Source: Apostichopus japonicus (Eukaryota > Echinodermata > Holothuroidea > Aspidochirotida > Stichopodidae). From it: DNA of 64,000 bases. The notes below the pieces were generated by a model that had not been told where the DNA came from, ran no database searches, and was given only the letters and a program-made list of their open reading frames with translations. The stretch's first letter is position 1; every line of letters starts with the position of its first letter. The DNA is taken from contig NC_092572.1 in NCBI RefSeq assembly GCF_037975245.1, forward strand, positions 14,140,269 to 14,204,268, in the 5' to 3' direction. Positions 1 to 13,683 of the stretch are shown piece after piece. The position numbers were made by a program, and so were the translations under genes.

Positions 1-1360
1 TTATATCTATTACAATGTGTGAACAGACAGTCATTTGCTCAACTGTTAAAAGTTTAAATAAGGGTGGAATCCTTGAAACGTCCCAACGTGGCATCGTATC
101 ACTTATCAAACCACTTACAACTACTACTGGTTATCTTTACTTCAGGTAAACTTTCTGGCCGACCATAAATGCGCCGTATAAATGGTCAAAACTATGGAAA
201 CGAGATAATCGAACTTCTCTACGTATATTCAGTGTCACGTGAGAAAGAAGTCATTGTCGCCTATTACTCTGAGTCATTGGCTTTGGCAATTGCAGGCATA
301 CCTCGCATATACGTCATCAATCTCCACGGATCTCCTTTTCCAGAAAAGTTAATTGCATAGTATCCATATCAGTTTCCCGAATCCAGTTTTATATACATGA
401 CTTGTTCTTCTCTACGCTCCATCACTACCCTGTGGCGTACACCATTTCGTTCGAGTATCCATTCAAGGCATGCACAGGAATGTTTCCGCCTATATTTTAA
501 TCCATCATTACAATGTTGTCCATTTGTTACGCCCTCACAGAAACCGTTTCCTCAACCGTCATTCAATTTACCTGTAGTTGCAGTTGTTGTTGATGGACAT
601 CGTGTCTGTTCATTTTTATATTACTTTTGTATTCGTCTGCGAAGTTGAACACGTAGAAAGTTCGACAAAAGCTAAAGACTCTTACAAAACAGGGAACTCC
701 AAAAGGAGCAAATCAATCTTCCAATTTTGTTAAATCATAATAATTTCACAATGGATGCTGTTCCAATGATTGCCATACGGTTTATCTAAAATCGGTATTA
801 CCATATGTACTTCATGTAATGATATGATATCCCCTGTTATGATCTGTATCTTAATGTTAAGAGGGAAGAGCGCCATCGTAATTTTCTTACCAAACAACCT
901 ATAAGAGAGAATTAAGAGAGTTCAGATTAAACACATAACATTACACTAGGTACCATAATTATTAATCACACACACAATCTGTCTTTTACAACTTTTTTAT
1001 TTCATTGCTTCATCATTTTGATATGCTCCTGCCTGGCAGTATAACCGCTTTGCGCTATCAATTTTTTTATCTAGTTTTTAGTATTTCAATGCAATGCTTT
1101 ATCAATTTGTTGGATCAATATGAAAGTAATCTACTAAAACCTATTAAAAGAGATGCCTTCCACTTTTCATCGTTTCTCCTTCGAAGTATAGAGAAAGTCT
1201 CCAAGTCAATATCATTTCTAGACGGATATGTTATACTTTTCAGAGAGTGCATTATTCACTAGCGTATGTGTCATTTAACATTTGTGGCGTTGACATTATC
1301 AACTATAGCAATGTAATCAAGTATTCTTGAAACACTGAACGAATATGTAAGTCAGTATTC
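1..1360. other. Non-coding AT-rich stretch, nothing recognised
   Basis: The short open frames here have no recognisable domain, signal peptide or splice context. I see no RNA gene or transposon end. Confidence 0.5.
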
Positions 1361-3016
1361 TTTGTTTCATCGTAACTTTCTACCAAAGTTGTCATATTTG
1401 ACCACCAAACTTAAAACTAGATCAAACTACCTTACCTCAGTAATGCGATCTCGTAATGTAGCAGGCAATTGCGATTGAAACAGGAAAAGGTCAAACATGT
1501 GTCATATTATAAGATACGAATATGTTTGCGACACGTGTATTGCTAAGATAATTATATTCAATCATTGATTCAGAGTAAGATTGGTCTACAATGACCATTG
1601 TCCTTGCTATCAAGTAGTACCAGACTCTCTCGTTTTAATTATCAACACTTCGTGGTTTGCACTAATTCGACATGGCAAACATAATAAACTCTTTTTTGCC
1701 AATACATATATGGAATGCTTGCTACTGAACATTAATCTGATTATAAGTAACTGGTGGAATCATTCAGAAGTTGAAATGGAATAATATGGACCGCAAAATG
1801 GTATAACCGTACCACATCTTTCACAGATTAGTTATTGCAATAACATTACACAGTTACAACATTAAATTAAGAAACCTAGACAATGATATATTTACCAATA
1901 ATGCATAAATCATTCAAAAACTTTCGATGCACTTTTCATGACTAAGGTAATGGGGCGATATTTTGTTCCTTAAACGACTGTATTCAGTGTATCATAAATC
2001 AATCTTGATACTGTGGTACTTAGCAAAAGAGAGTGGCACATTTTGTTACAGAGTGTTGAACGTACAAAAGACTAATCAAGCTACATAAAATAAGCATTGC
2101 TTCTAAAAATGACACATGAACATGTTTCTTTATATTGTCAATATTTAGCCAATTTTATTACGTACAAGCGCTTAAACTAGAACGGTGTAATTGGGGACTT
2201 TCATGAAAATTCATGAACTTTCATGATCTTCACATCTTCAGTTGAACATCTTATTGAATATTTCTCTTCTGATATAGAAATAAAGCAAACTTGTATCGAT
2301 TCATTTCATCAGAATGAACGGTTTAATATAGAAATCATTTTTTGTTTCGGCAAGCCATGGTGCCGTTATGCTTTTTAACATATTCTATTGAGTATAATAA
2401 ATGAAATCTACCGTTTAAACTATTTTTGTAATTCTTTTAGATGTGTTCAAACATTATTGGAAAATTGAATAAAAAATATAAGTTGCAGTTACATAATAAT
2501 TATGTTAAAAACAAGTCCCTTCTGTGTAAGATACAATTTTAACAACGGTCATGAAAATAGGCTTCATGACTGGAAAATTTTCGTCATGTATCCACCTCTC
2601 TGAACATTTCCATCAAGTTCCACTCATCCCACAAATGAAATAGTAACCTCGTTATAATTTCAATACTTTCTGCATTTATTTGACGCATTAGCAGTACATT
2701 TTACTCATAATCGACGTCTATGTTATCGGTAAAAGAAATTGAGGACAAACCCGTCTGCAAAAGTAAGAGGAAGTAGACCAAATTTAACATCAACTAAAGA
2801 AAGGAACATCAAAAGCACTTCATGAACTTACAATACAATAAATAAATGATTAACAGTTAGAAAAACTAAACAAAGTAGAAGCGCTCGTATGCACTGCTGT
2901 TGAGTCAGACATAAATGTTTCTTGTTCCGTACATCATTAAATCCAACAGAAAGGTCACAAAGCTTGAAATACAACCGCATTTGAACTCAATCAATTGGTC
3001 AGTCTAGCTCTAATAA

Positions 3017-3945
3017 CTAATGCCTATTGCGTTTATTCCCATGCATGTCTCGTGGTTTGGGATTCAGGAGGAAATATTCTAGCCCGGCTTCACAGCGGTC
3101 CACAAACGGTACTTCCACACTGTGCAAACACAAATGGCAGTGTGTGCGCTTGAGCATACACACATTCCCCATTCGTATTACATATTCTAATGATATGGAG
3201 GGTAACAAGACAGCTCGGCCCCAAAAATTCACCATAAGCGACGGCCATGCTCCAATTGAACTTTGCATGTGGATTATGTCCACAACGTCACTTCCTGACT
3301 GGTGGGCAATCTTGAATCCATTCACTGATCCTTGCACTAATCCTTGGGAACGTACATGTTTTTTTACGCAGTTCATAACGTGACTAAATAACGTTAGCAA
3401 CGTGAATGTTAACAATCGGTTGAGATCGGTAATCTTAAATAACTGGACATAATCTCCCTCGGTGCAGTAGCGCAGTTTGCTAAACAATTCATATTATAAA
3501 GAATATTCTAAGCACTTACAATATCTACGATCAGGCGCCGTGGTATTAGAAACATACCGACTTGATTGATATAAATTAATAAGATGACGTACCGTAAGTA
3601 GACGTTTTTTTTAATGAGTTTTTGTCAAAGAGTACCACGCTGCACGTTACCCTCAGCTCCTTTACTACTAGCCTTAGCATTGGCTTAAGCTTACTCGTGC
3701 GAGAATATACTACTTCAGAGAACACCGCGTCTGAGTTGCGGTCACCAGCCTTCCGGACACCGGAAAGCTCAACTCTTTGAAAAAAAGGCCAGGTACACGA
3801 TTGCTTACTTCATAGTGAGCAACTTCAGAGGATAACGGGAATTTCCCGGCAAAGAATTACAACTTTCCTTAAAGCTGTAAACAGTCAATACAGCATATAC
3901 AACAACAAATAGCAAATAGCTATCAAAAGTTAAAATACTACGCAA
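3017..3945 (-). pseudogene. Candidate relic exons of an unrecognised gene (copy 1), strand uncertain
   Basis: On the minus strand, 3487-3017 is open for about 156 codons and contains several cysteines. A second segment, roughly 3945-3600, is the counterpart of the open frame 19891-19526 in copy 2, but here it is broken by a TAA at 3805-3807 and by one extra base in the A-run near 3780-3787. Neither segment begins with ATG. The hydrophobic start of the second could simply be an intron polypyrimidine tract read as protein, since an acceptor-like TTTACAG follows. The plus strand of 3027-3383 is also open (118 codons), so the coding strand is not certain. I recognise no family. Conservation between the two copies is the only support. 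Confidence 0.25.
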
Positions 3946-4248
3946 GTTCGGTTACAAGACATTATATTGTTGACGTCTGACAGGTCTCCCAGTTGCAACA
4001 CTTACTGTTGCATTTACCGCGATATATATTAGTAATCCGGCATAAAAGCATATATATTTCAAACATGTTTTACTTAAGGCCTATCAGCACCTTGCCACAC
4101 GCAGGTTTCAATTGGAGTCCGAGATGGCTCTGTGTCTAGATTTTCCGTAATTAACATTGGGGAAGTCGGCTTCTCTAAACGACAAGAAGAAGCAGGATCG
4201 ATAACACATTATAAACACCAAATTAAAATTACATTAGATGACACCTAA

Positions 4249-4451
4249 ATAAAACAAACTGTTAGCAAACTGCTTATCCACTAGAGAGCCTGTGTAATAT
4301 AATGTGTAAAAGTAAGTTGGCCTGACGTTTCGATCCTAGCAGGATCTTCTTCAGAGGCTAAATGTCCCTTCTGTTACTGTTACTCGTCATTTAGCCTCTG
4401 AAGAAGATCCTGCTAGGATCGAAACGTCACGCCAACTTACGTTTACACATC
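4249..4451. mobile_element. Foldback (long inverted repeat) insertion in copy 1
   Basis: Two 63-base arms, 4302-4364 and 4388-4450, are inverted copies with only two mismatches around a 23-base loop. The inserted block is missing from the corresponding place in copy 2 (around 20180). It is flanked by a near-identical 12-mer, GATRACACCTAA, at 4237-4248 and 4452-4463, which reads as a target-site duplication. It holds no coding sequence. It is a non-autonomous element that could form a very stable hairpin. I do not recognise the family. Confidence 0.75.
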
Positions 4452-4661
4452 GATAACACCTAATTAGACCCTTGAATGTATCACCAAGCGATTCAGATCT
4501 CCTCTCTGCCATTTCAATGTTAAGTTTACGTTTAAAGTTAATACATCGATGACAGGTTATTGCCTCATTTCCGGCTTAGACTCATATTTGTTACAGCGGT
4601 AATGCTGACTTTATCGCTTGAGTTTCAAAGTCGTCCTCAATATTCGTTGATACATTGATGC

Positions 4662-4984
4662 TCATGGAAGTAGGCCTACTGCGCTGAACATGACCTTCAA
4701 CCTATCATAATCCGAGGTTGATGTCGAAGAATAACCAGCTGATGGATACATTGAAGTGGAATATGTAGATTCACCCTTCAGCAAATCTTCATCAACTTCA
4801 GTAAACAAAATTAAGACATTGAACTTGACCGAGTTGGGGATGATGCAGACGAAGTTCATGTGCCTCAAATGGAAGCAAATCCATATTTGTGTGAGCAACT
4901 CCTTCCAGAAAGAGTTCATCCAAGTGACAAACCAGTTGTATTTAATCCGGCAATCCAGGACCGTCTCCAAGACTGGTTTGTTTT
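4662..4984. other. Conserved open segment in the duplication, strand unclear
   Basis: Both strands are open here in copy 1. The minus reading (4970-4662) is serine- and tyrosine-rich near its end, like a receptor tail. The plus reading (about 4860-4984) gives a proline-containing stretch beginning PQMEANPYLC. Copy 2 (20400-20701) has a stop in both readings. A degraded exon is possible, but I recognise no family. Confidence 0.2.
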
Positions 4985-6160
4985 AATTTTTCCGGTCGTG
5001 AATATAACTAGTTTAGAATGGCATAATACATTCAGTAACTTGAATCCTCTATATCATTTTTTCCCTTTAGGTTCAGCTTGTCTGTCGTGTTAATATAGAG
5101 TAGGTTGCAATTGAAATAACACACTCGGTGCAAGCAGCTGATATACAGTCTACACTGAGCTTACTCTGTTATCATCATAATGACGTCACATACGATTATC
5201 ATACAGTTTTTCGCAAAAAGCCACAATTGTTTAAAAAAAAAACACAGGTTTTGAATTTAGGATTTCACAACATCGGATAGACGCCACATTTTAGATATGT
5301 AAAAAAGGAAACCAACTAGAATAACCACTAGAATAACGTAAATAAAATCGTATTTTTTTCGTTCATCTTTAAGTAATGGGCGTGGATACCTGGTAAAGCA
5401 AGCTTTGGTATTGGTTTCTTAAGCAAAGCCGACTATGTGGACTTGTGTCAGCAATTCCTTATTCAGAAGGTACATTTTGAGACATCAGTGACAAGATTGC
5501 CTCTGAAGAATCGTCATTCTACAAGTATATATTCACTATTCATAACGTCAGACCTCGTGACCTAGTGGGGATATCTTCAACGTACATTAAAACACAATCT
5601 TCACCACTTAGATCTTCCTATCTTTATAATGGAGTTTTCCGAAGCAGAGCGAGCCGTTTGAAAAAGAAAACATCCCAAGTATATATTCCTTTGCTAGCAG
5701 TTGAATTATTCATGACTTAGTTCTGTTAAATTGTTTACCACGCTGTGGTGCCAATACGACGACATGGTTAGGGGTCAGATAGATTGTGTTTAAAATGAAA
5801 CACAAACTAACGACCTGTTGTCACGATCACTTGCAATACTTTGCATATCTGCAACCACGTGATTGTTTCTTTTGTTTTGGTTCTCTGGTACAAAATCAAT
5901 ATAATCCAGACTAGTACTATACAAGACCTGTCACAAAAGGGTAGTATTTCATTAACATAACAGTGGGCTGCCTCCCTGCATATTGTATTAATTGCTAAAA
6001 TTGCTTGAGTTGTGTACTTCCCTGTCGGTGTACAGAATAAAACTCTTTAACTTTGAACAATAACGCAATTTGTAGTTGTTTATATAGCGACGAAATACAA
6101 GCAGGTTGATTTTTTTTAAACATTTTTAATCAAGCCACGAGTTTTATTGGAAAGTCAAAA

Positions 6161-9030
6161 TAAAAGCTTATGAACAAAGAATGTTACGTCTTTTCTAGCA
6201 ACTTCATACCAAGTAAGCAATAAGTTCAACAACGACGGTGTCAATTGATAAAACTTAGAGAACATGGCGTGTCATTACTTGCAGAATGTTCTACAAAGGC
6301 AAGCAGAGATAATCACAAAGCGAAACTGGTTGATATTATGAACAAGATTTACGGGCGCGTAAATTGGAACTTTGAATACAATTACAAGCAGTACATTCCT
6401 GATGATCCTGCTATCTGATTTCTTCCTGATAACACTGCTAGACTCGAAGCGTCAGTCTCCCTACTTTTAGCAAATTTAAACGCGCAGGAGCTTCTTGTAG
6501 AATATAAGCTGTTTTAACATTTGTAATATATAAAATTACGGAAATCTAACAAAGCTTTATTGAATATTTCTTTCCCGGGCCTGGAATTTTATATATTTCA
6601 AATAGCTTTCTGTTAGTTATAAAGATTTTGGTACATTTTATTACTGACTTCTGCTATAGATATTATGATCATATACCACAAGTACAGCTATAGCATAAAT
6701 GCGTATTAGGCAGAGTTCATATATATATTACTCGTGTAATGAGATCAACGGAAAAACATCACATAGACAGCAGTGCTATTGCTTGGATTTTTACAGAAAC
6801 GCGACAAACTCCACACAAAATCAGCAAAATTTTATACGTCGAGACATGCCAGACCTATGTTCCCATGGACCGATAGCTTCGAGTCAGATAGGTGAGTCTT
6901 TCCACAGCACAATTGCCAGCGAAATGTTCCAGTCAATTACATAAATAATTATGCTTAACGAACAACTACGCACCAAGAAAGTTGATATAATGTTTTATAT
7001 ATATATATATTAAATAGAATACAGTTTAACAACTTTAACAATAAGTACTACTCGGCTCGCTTTTTATTAACTTGGACTTTTTCGCAGCTAATGTTACAAT
7101 TGTCTTCGTTGTGTCGATATTGTTTCTCTTTGCTTTCATCGATACAACTCGTATCTTTCAAATGATTTAGATACACCGTCACAATCAAGGAAGGAAGACT
7201 ATCCTCTTGAACAATACCAAAAGCAAGTTGATTTTCATTTCTTTTCACTGTTTTTAATGTTTAAACACTTCTTGCAATCGCTTAACTTTTCTTCTTTATC
7301 TTAGAGCTGTTAGGGAAAGCTTCATTGTTAGCAAACATTAACTGAGTTATACTTTTGACGCTATGGTAGTGGAGCAATGGATTATTTTCTAGGCTGATAA
7401 AAAATAAATAAAAACATGAGTAACGATACAAATTTGCAAACTCGGTCTTACTGAGTGGAAAAAAAGTTAACATTATTTCATTCCAGCAATTCAAGTTAAA
7501 CTAGTACACGAGCAATTCAATACAGGCTAAACTTGTTCAACAAAATTAAAGATAACTGAAGTTTTCAACTGATATCTGTTCGTCTAGTTTCCAAGTTTTT
7601 GATCGCACCGGGTCTGCAACTCCAGACGTCCCACTGGCTAAGTTCGATAACGGTGCAAGCTATGGAGTTAAGGTATGTATCTGTGGATTACAAATACAAC
7701 AAAAAACTGTTATCATCTCAGCGATAAAAAATACTGCAATAAACACTATTGAAGGTCTGTGATGAAATTGATAGAAATATATATGACAGTCCTAAGTTAC
7801 ATAAAATGCGTTGGTTATTAATACACTTTTCAATTTTTGGTATCGCAGAGAAAGAGCACCAAAAGCAAAATTTGCTGTTTCTAGATTTGATGACGGAGCA
7901 AACTATGCAGTGGTGAAAAAGAAAAGGTGTGTACCGTACATTATACAACATATGTGTATTTTTTGTGTATATCTGTCAGCCATTTAATATAGGGTTTGTA
8001 AAGTGTGTTTCGTATTATCAAACGTCAAGAGAATGGTGGCTGTCTTGAGGGTCCGTCACCCTTAATCTGACGATGTACAGTTGAGCAAATCATTAACAAT
8101 GCATAATTTTATTTCGGACTCGCTCGGTCTATAAGAACCACAAAGCGATAAGAATAAATCAAACATAACTTTTAAAATATTAAAAGTAATATTTTCTGCA
8201 TTTTTATTAATCATGTGAACCATAAATTGTTATACATGAAAAACATTATACGAAGTTGTGATAAATGGATCTTCTCAGTAATGATAACGGTGTCATATTA
8301 AGTTTCGGTTTATGAAGAAGGGGTATAAAAAACGTGTTGTATTTATGTATCACCGCTAGCTATTTCAGTTAGGCTGGCAGTGCAAAAATGTTCCTTAGCT
8401 TTCATAGTTTTTTTGCCAGCAGATTAAAAAAAACCAATGTATAAACCACCACCAACGAAAGCAGAAGAGGAAAACACTAACATGAAATATCGAGAGTAAT
8501 CTAGCATTACAGGACAGCCGATTATTATAATTTATGGTCTGGATGAGCATGACGTTTCGTCAAATTTATCAGAATGCTAAAAAACGTCAATGACTTAATG
8601 TTACAAAAAATTCACCACTCCCGGGGGCCACCACTAACACAGGACAGTCACCTTTGTACATCCAATGTTGATGTTAACTGCTGGTATTATTTTCTGACAT
8701 GATAATGATATTTGAGTGTAACATATCAATATCAACCTTTACATGCTGACTTTAAATTTAACAAAGTGATAATCTATTCTAACGGAATATGTTGATGTAT
8801 TCTTCTAAACAATTGATATTTTCCCACCATATTTCTTTAAGCATTTGAAAAGAATACCTTTCTCAGTATAAATAATTAGAATTTATTAATTTCTATCTTA
8901 ATCAATTTAATTAAGCTGTATAGAGATTTTTAAGGAAGTTCTTAACTCACGCTTCCCGTTAATGCATTTCTTGTTTTATCAATATTACGCTGCAGTGTTA
9001 TTTTACAGTTGTATTAGATGTTTGTTTGTT
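6161..9030. other. Non-coding AT-rich stretch
   Basis: There is a (TA)n run near 6993-7010 and scattered short open frames without domains or convincing splice context. No gene, RNA gene or transposon end could be supported. Confidence 0.45.
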
Positions 9031-9031
9031 T

Positions 9032-9692
9032 AGATAGATAGATAGATAGATATTTATTCAGCCAATCATATAAAAATACAATGGAAATTGGTTGATAACA
9101 AGAGCTCAAAACATTAAAAATTGTAAACAACAAATGAGACGTATAATATTGCACAAAGATATGAAAACGTTCCTATAAAATATTAAGATGAACAAAATAT
9201 AAAATGTACCTACAAAATATAAAAGAGTACAAATTTAATATATAAATGCCCTCAAATCCAATATAAAGTCTACAAAGTTTAAAATTGTTGACGGTTTTGG
9301 TGCGTATTGAATATCTTCACAGCAGAAGGATAAAAACTGTCAGTAAATCTTTTAGAACCTTTAAAAGTACGCATTCTTTTGCCTGAAGGCAGGAATTTGA
9401 AATAATCAGTTGCTGGGTGGTAATCATCAATCAATATATTTTCAACACGTTTTAACGTTCGCTCCTGGTAGAGTGAGTGAAGGGACGGTAGGCCTGTGCC
9501 AATGAGGCGCTCCGCGTTTTTTATGACAGATTCTAGTTTCCTAAGATCATGCTTACTTACGCGACTAAACCAGACTAAAATGTTTAAAGTTAAAATACTT
9601 TCAATAATAGCACGATAAAAGTTAATTAAAATATTCTGACTGACACCATACGATTTTAGAGCTCGCAAAAAGAATAATCTCTGTTTGTTCAA
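9032..9692 (-). mobile_element. 3' tail of a minus-strand non-LTR retrotransposon (LINE)
   Basis: An open frame on the minus strand (9692-9279, about 137 codons) reads like the C-terminal region that follows reverse transcriptase in CR1/jockey-type LINEs. It has an HP...F..LPSGKR-type segment, then arginine-rich and SFYP..VKIFN segments. The element ends in a TATC/GATA microsatellite (9032-9052, read on the minus strand as CTAT repeats), as many such LINEs end in short tandem repeats. The catalytic RT core and endonuclease are missing, so it is a 5'-truncated dead copy. Confidence 0.7.
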
Positions 9693-9749
9693 CTATATTT
9701 CAACCATCAACGTTATCAACATTTTACATAATTCAAGTATATACATACC

Positions 9750-10146
9750 TAGTATATGGTTGTGGGGATCCTCGAAAAGTTCATAAGAACTTGTAAGTGA
9801 GGTATCCCCAAAATACAAACTGACAAACTGACAAAGGTTCAAAGTATGACCAAAAAAAAATGTTACAAGAAAATGAATAACAATAAGAAGAAAAAATGTG
9901 GGGGAGAAGAAAAAAAAAACTTTAATAAAGATGTGGCCCGAATTTTAGACTAAATCATAAAATTTTATACGAAAGAAGGTAACGCTTTAAATTACGTTTG
10001 AATGAGGATAAATTATTAACTGAATGCAATGCAGTTGGTACGGAATTCCAATAAGAAATAGCGGAGTATTTGACAAAATGTTGACTAATAGCAAGAGAAT
10101 AATGGGGAACGGAAAGTAATTGCGGGTATTGTAAGCATGAAAACAA
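9750..10146 (-). mobile_element. 3' tail of a second minus-strand LINE
   Basis: The minus-strand frame 10146-9955 encodes a LINE C-terminus pattern (SYWNSVPTAL...F+RNLKRYLL). Downstream on that strand an inverted repeat at 9763-9809 (GGGGAT..CTC / GAG..ATCCCC) resembles the short hairpin near the 3' end of CR1/L2-type elements. The copy is only a few hundred bases long and has no catalytic domains. It abuts the other LINE tail, so this site has taken two insertions or one rearranged element. Confidence 0.6.
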
Positions 10147-10188
10147 TTATTTGATAAAAAAAAAATAGGAGAAGCTACTTGGTACTTT

Positions 10189-10660
10189 GTATATGTTTAA
10201 TGTACAAAACATATGCTTCGTGATACTGGGTTAGATTAGTATTGTTTTGAAAATGTATTTACTTATAAGATAGATTGAACAGTTTGGCCAAACCGTATAA
10301 CGATTATCCTTAAATTTCTTCTGCTTTGTTTGATATATGTATGCGTGACCAGCCAAAACGTTTTAAACTATAATGACTATCACAATATTATTAAATAATG
10401 CAAAATGACAACATTTTACACATTTATTTGATTTATGTATCTGTTTAGTGTACATAAAAAATAATTCATGATTGCTGGGTTAGATTTGCATTGTTTTGAA
10501 AATGTATGTTCTTATAACATATATTTTACAGTTTAAGCATAACGTATAAAATGATTCGTATGGTTCCTTTTTTATTGTATATGTATCCGTGATGAGCTGA
10601 AACGTTTTAAAATATCATGAATATTACAATATTATTAAATAATACAAAATGGTCACATGA
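10189..10660 (+). repeat. Two-copy tandem duplication, period about 248 bases
   Basis: Block 10189-10436 is followed directly by a diverged second copy at 10437-10660. Shared anchors include CTGGGTTAGATT, TTGTTTTGAAAATGTAT, ACGTTTTAAA and ATATTATTAAATAAT. It is non-coding. Confidence 0.8.
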
Positions 10661-11409
10661 TCAAAGGAGATAATGGTTAAAATTGAACAAACTTGAACAC
10701 ATACCGAAATGAGCTGAAATGTGTGGTTAACATATTTAATATTTCAAGTCAAGGCTTTTCCTCTATGCTTAATAAAATAGCTACATATTTAAAGTTTTTA
10801 AGAAGAGTTCTTTTGGTTTCTATGTTAATGCCAAATGAAAAACTAGCTGAAAGTGCACACACGAAAAATTACTGCAGTGACTGCATTGTTTGATTGAATG
10901 TATATTTGTGCATATATATCCAAAATGTAGGATGAGATGTAACAATTAATATTTTATAGCATCACCTCAAGTTTTAATTAGCTTGAAATTATTTTACAAT
11001 GGTACAAAAACTCTTTGCATGATTTATTTTGACATTTTTAATATAAGTGAAATGTACCATCGCAACGATTTTACACGATTGTCGATCGTGTTCAAAAGCA
11101 CCTCTAGTCGAATGTTGAAGATGACCACCTCTAAATCATATTCTCTCCTGTGCTACAACTGTCTACATCAAATGAATAAATAATCACATAATCGATATAC
11201 TCTGTCTAGTTTAATCATTCAATTATTCGTTCTGAAGCACCTATACACAATGACCAATATTGGACTTCTGTTATATGGCGGAAACTTACTGGGTTGATTA
11301 CTGTATATATGACAAATCAATGATACTAATCACAGCGTTAACATCTTTAAAAGTTAAATTTTGAGCTTAACAATATTTTAACAATGTGTGAAATGTGTTT
11401 GAAAATGTG
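10661..11409. other. Non-coding AT-rich stretch
   Basis: Two short open frames (about 66 codons each) have no recognisable feature. Nothing else was seen. Confidence 0.45.
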
Positions 11410-12826
11410 GGCCGTGCTGTTTCAAAAGAAGATTGTAACGTTGTGATAGTATTGTAAACGTTTGAAACGGTGATTACTTTCAATATTTTTGGGAAAAACC
11501 CAATTTAAATCTGTCTTCTTAAAAAAAATCATCAAAGCGTAAACGTTGTTCATCAGCAACATTTTAATAATGTTATTGCAACAGTCCAACCATATCAGCG
11601 TACACTAGTATGATATCGTGTTCGTACATAACTTTCTATGCTAATTTAAACATTCGCAATTGGAAAATAAACTGTCTCAGTGTTATGAAGTGACTGCTGA
11701 AGAAGCTTGATCAATTTGGATACGTTATCATTCTGAAATATGAAAATGTACCACACATGTTACACTGTAGGTCTGGCGATTTTGAGTTGGCAGATTGTAT
11801 TTGCATAGACTGGTCACATGGGTAATGTCCTTTCAATCAAGCATCGACTCACCGTTTGAAGTCCATCTTTGAAGTCTTTTGGTATTTCCATGGTTGAAGA
11901 TTCACCCGTTTATAATCAGCCAATATACTTGCTTACATAATATCGGATGGTAATTATCAATATATTAATTATGACAATATGCTTGAGAATATGCACTGTC
12001 GTTCTCTATTAGTCTAACGTTAGCCTTAAAATAAGCCATGTGTATTTTTATCGTGTAGTCAATTTATGTATTAGTTGCGTACACGTGCAGATTTTCAATA
12101 CAGATTTAGATTAGACTAAAGATCAGTGAATTAATATATTCTGGAATGCGTTTAGTATTACATAAACTGTGGGCGGTTGACTAAGCCTAACAGAAAAGAT
12201 GATCGCTGAGTCTACGAATGTTTACAACTAAGATATATCGAAGTGAGTTTCCATTCTTAGGAAGAAATGGACAATGCATACAGTTTAAGGGACTATGGTC
12301 TAATGACTGTATTCTAACCACACCGAGCCATCGTGAAAATGCATTCTCACTTCTTTAGTTGAGAGAACATAATTATCCAGAAAATAATTAACATATATAT
12401 GTTTATGTTATGTTAATTGTTTCATGAGTTTGTGTTTCATTTTGAAATGCTTGCTTAGTGTCTCATTTATAAGCAACTGCACATGTTTTGTCGCCACTTG
12501 TTTCGTTGGGCGAGTTTAATCAAGTGCTACGTTAGCCATATGCTCTTCATGTTAACAAAGAAAAGGGAGGTTGTTTCAAAACGGACACTTTCTTGTCAAA
12601 CGAACAGGTATTTGCCAGCTGTTGATGACCATATATACAGTCAGACTATGATATTTCTAAACTAAAAATACTCAGTACATTATTCATCATGTGTAGTCTT
12701 AAAAACTAGACCGTTTGCAAGTAATGGCTCATAGCACGCATTGGAGATTAGGACTGTTGATCTAAGTCTAGCTAACAAACTGACTCGGCCACGCCATAGC
12801 GTATGAACCAAATACATGGTAATAAT
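11410..12826 (+). repeat. Dispersed repeat A, left part of copy 1
   Basis: This matches 54860-56330 in the same orientation. Shared stretches include GTAACGTTGT.ATAGTATTGT, GTCTAACGTTAGCCTTAAAATAA, GGGACTATGGTCTAATGACTGT and CTGACTCGGCCACGCCATAG. The alignment stops at 12826, exactly where the inserted element begins, and resumes at 17581. Confidence 0.85.
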
Positions 12827-13683
12827 CAGGGGCGTATCCAGGATTTTCTAACCCGGGGGGCGCGAATTACTATCTAAGCGGAGCGCCACCTTCGGTTGGC
12901 GCGCAGCGTACAAGAAAATTTCTGGTTTTGATAACCCCCCCCCCCCCCAGATCACCGGAAATGACACTTCTCGAGGATGAAATGACCAACCAGATGCACA
13001 CTTTCGCCTGAGAACCAAGAATTTAGGGAAGCGTCAACCAAGAAGTTAGGGAAGATCTTGGGATTTTCATCCTAGATGTCGCTAGATATTGCTAGATATC
13101 CATACAGTACAGTGCCCTTGGGATTTCATGGATTTTTCGGGGCCTGATCTTGGGAAATTGCAAAGGCGGAAGCGGTCACACTCCATGTAGGTCAGTGCAC
13201 GACCTCTAGCGGTCACTAATATCGTCCCCGTTTTCGCGTAGTGGCGAACGTGCACTTTTGGCGAAATTGAGTTAAATATTGTTCTTACCTATTTCGAGGG
13301 TGAAGAATCGGTTGAGCCGGGTTAGAAGTTTTAAAACTGTCTATTTTTTCGTTTTTTCTGACTCATTTTTGACGAATGTCCACCTAAGACCCACTCTCGT
13401 TTTTACATACTGACGAATACTTAAGTCATCATTACAACCACTCAGTAACACTATTTGTCTAAGGTCCATGTATTTTTGCATATCGACGAATATTACCCTT
13501 TGGAACAAGCCGAACATAACAACCATGTCATACTGACTTGAGAACCAACTAACTGCCATTTGAAAACACCCAGGATTATGGGAAGGTAATATCTTTATTA
13601 GTTCACCTCGTCATTTAATTGATTAATACAGTATTCATATACTTCGGAAGCGTAGAAGGGACATGGTGGTGAAAGAGAAACGA

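Larger units (their letters stand above)
1361..6160 (+). repeat. Segmental duplication, copy 1
   Basis: This segment matches 17801-21871 in the same orientation over almost its full length. Anchors are shared near 1382/17822, 3500/19460, 5520/21240 and 6127/21840. Copy 1 alone carries the block 2410-3200 and the foldback insertion at 4249-4451. Copy 2 alone carries about 250 bases near 18575-18825. The copies differ by scattered substitutions and small indels, so the duplication is not recent. Confidence 0.85.
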
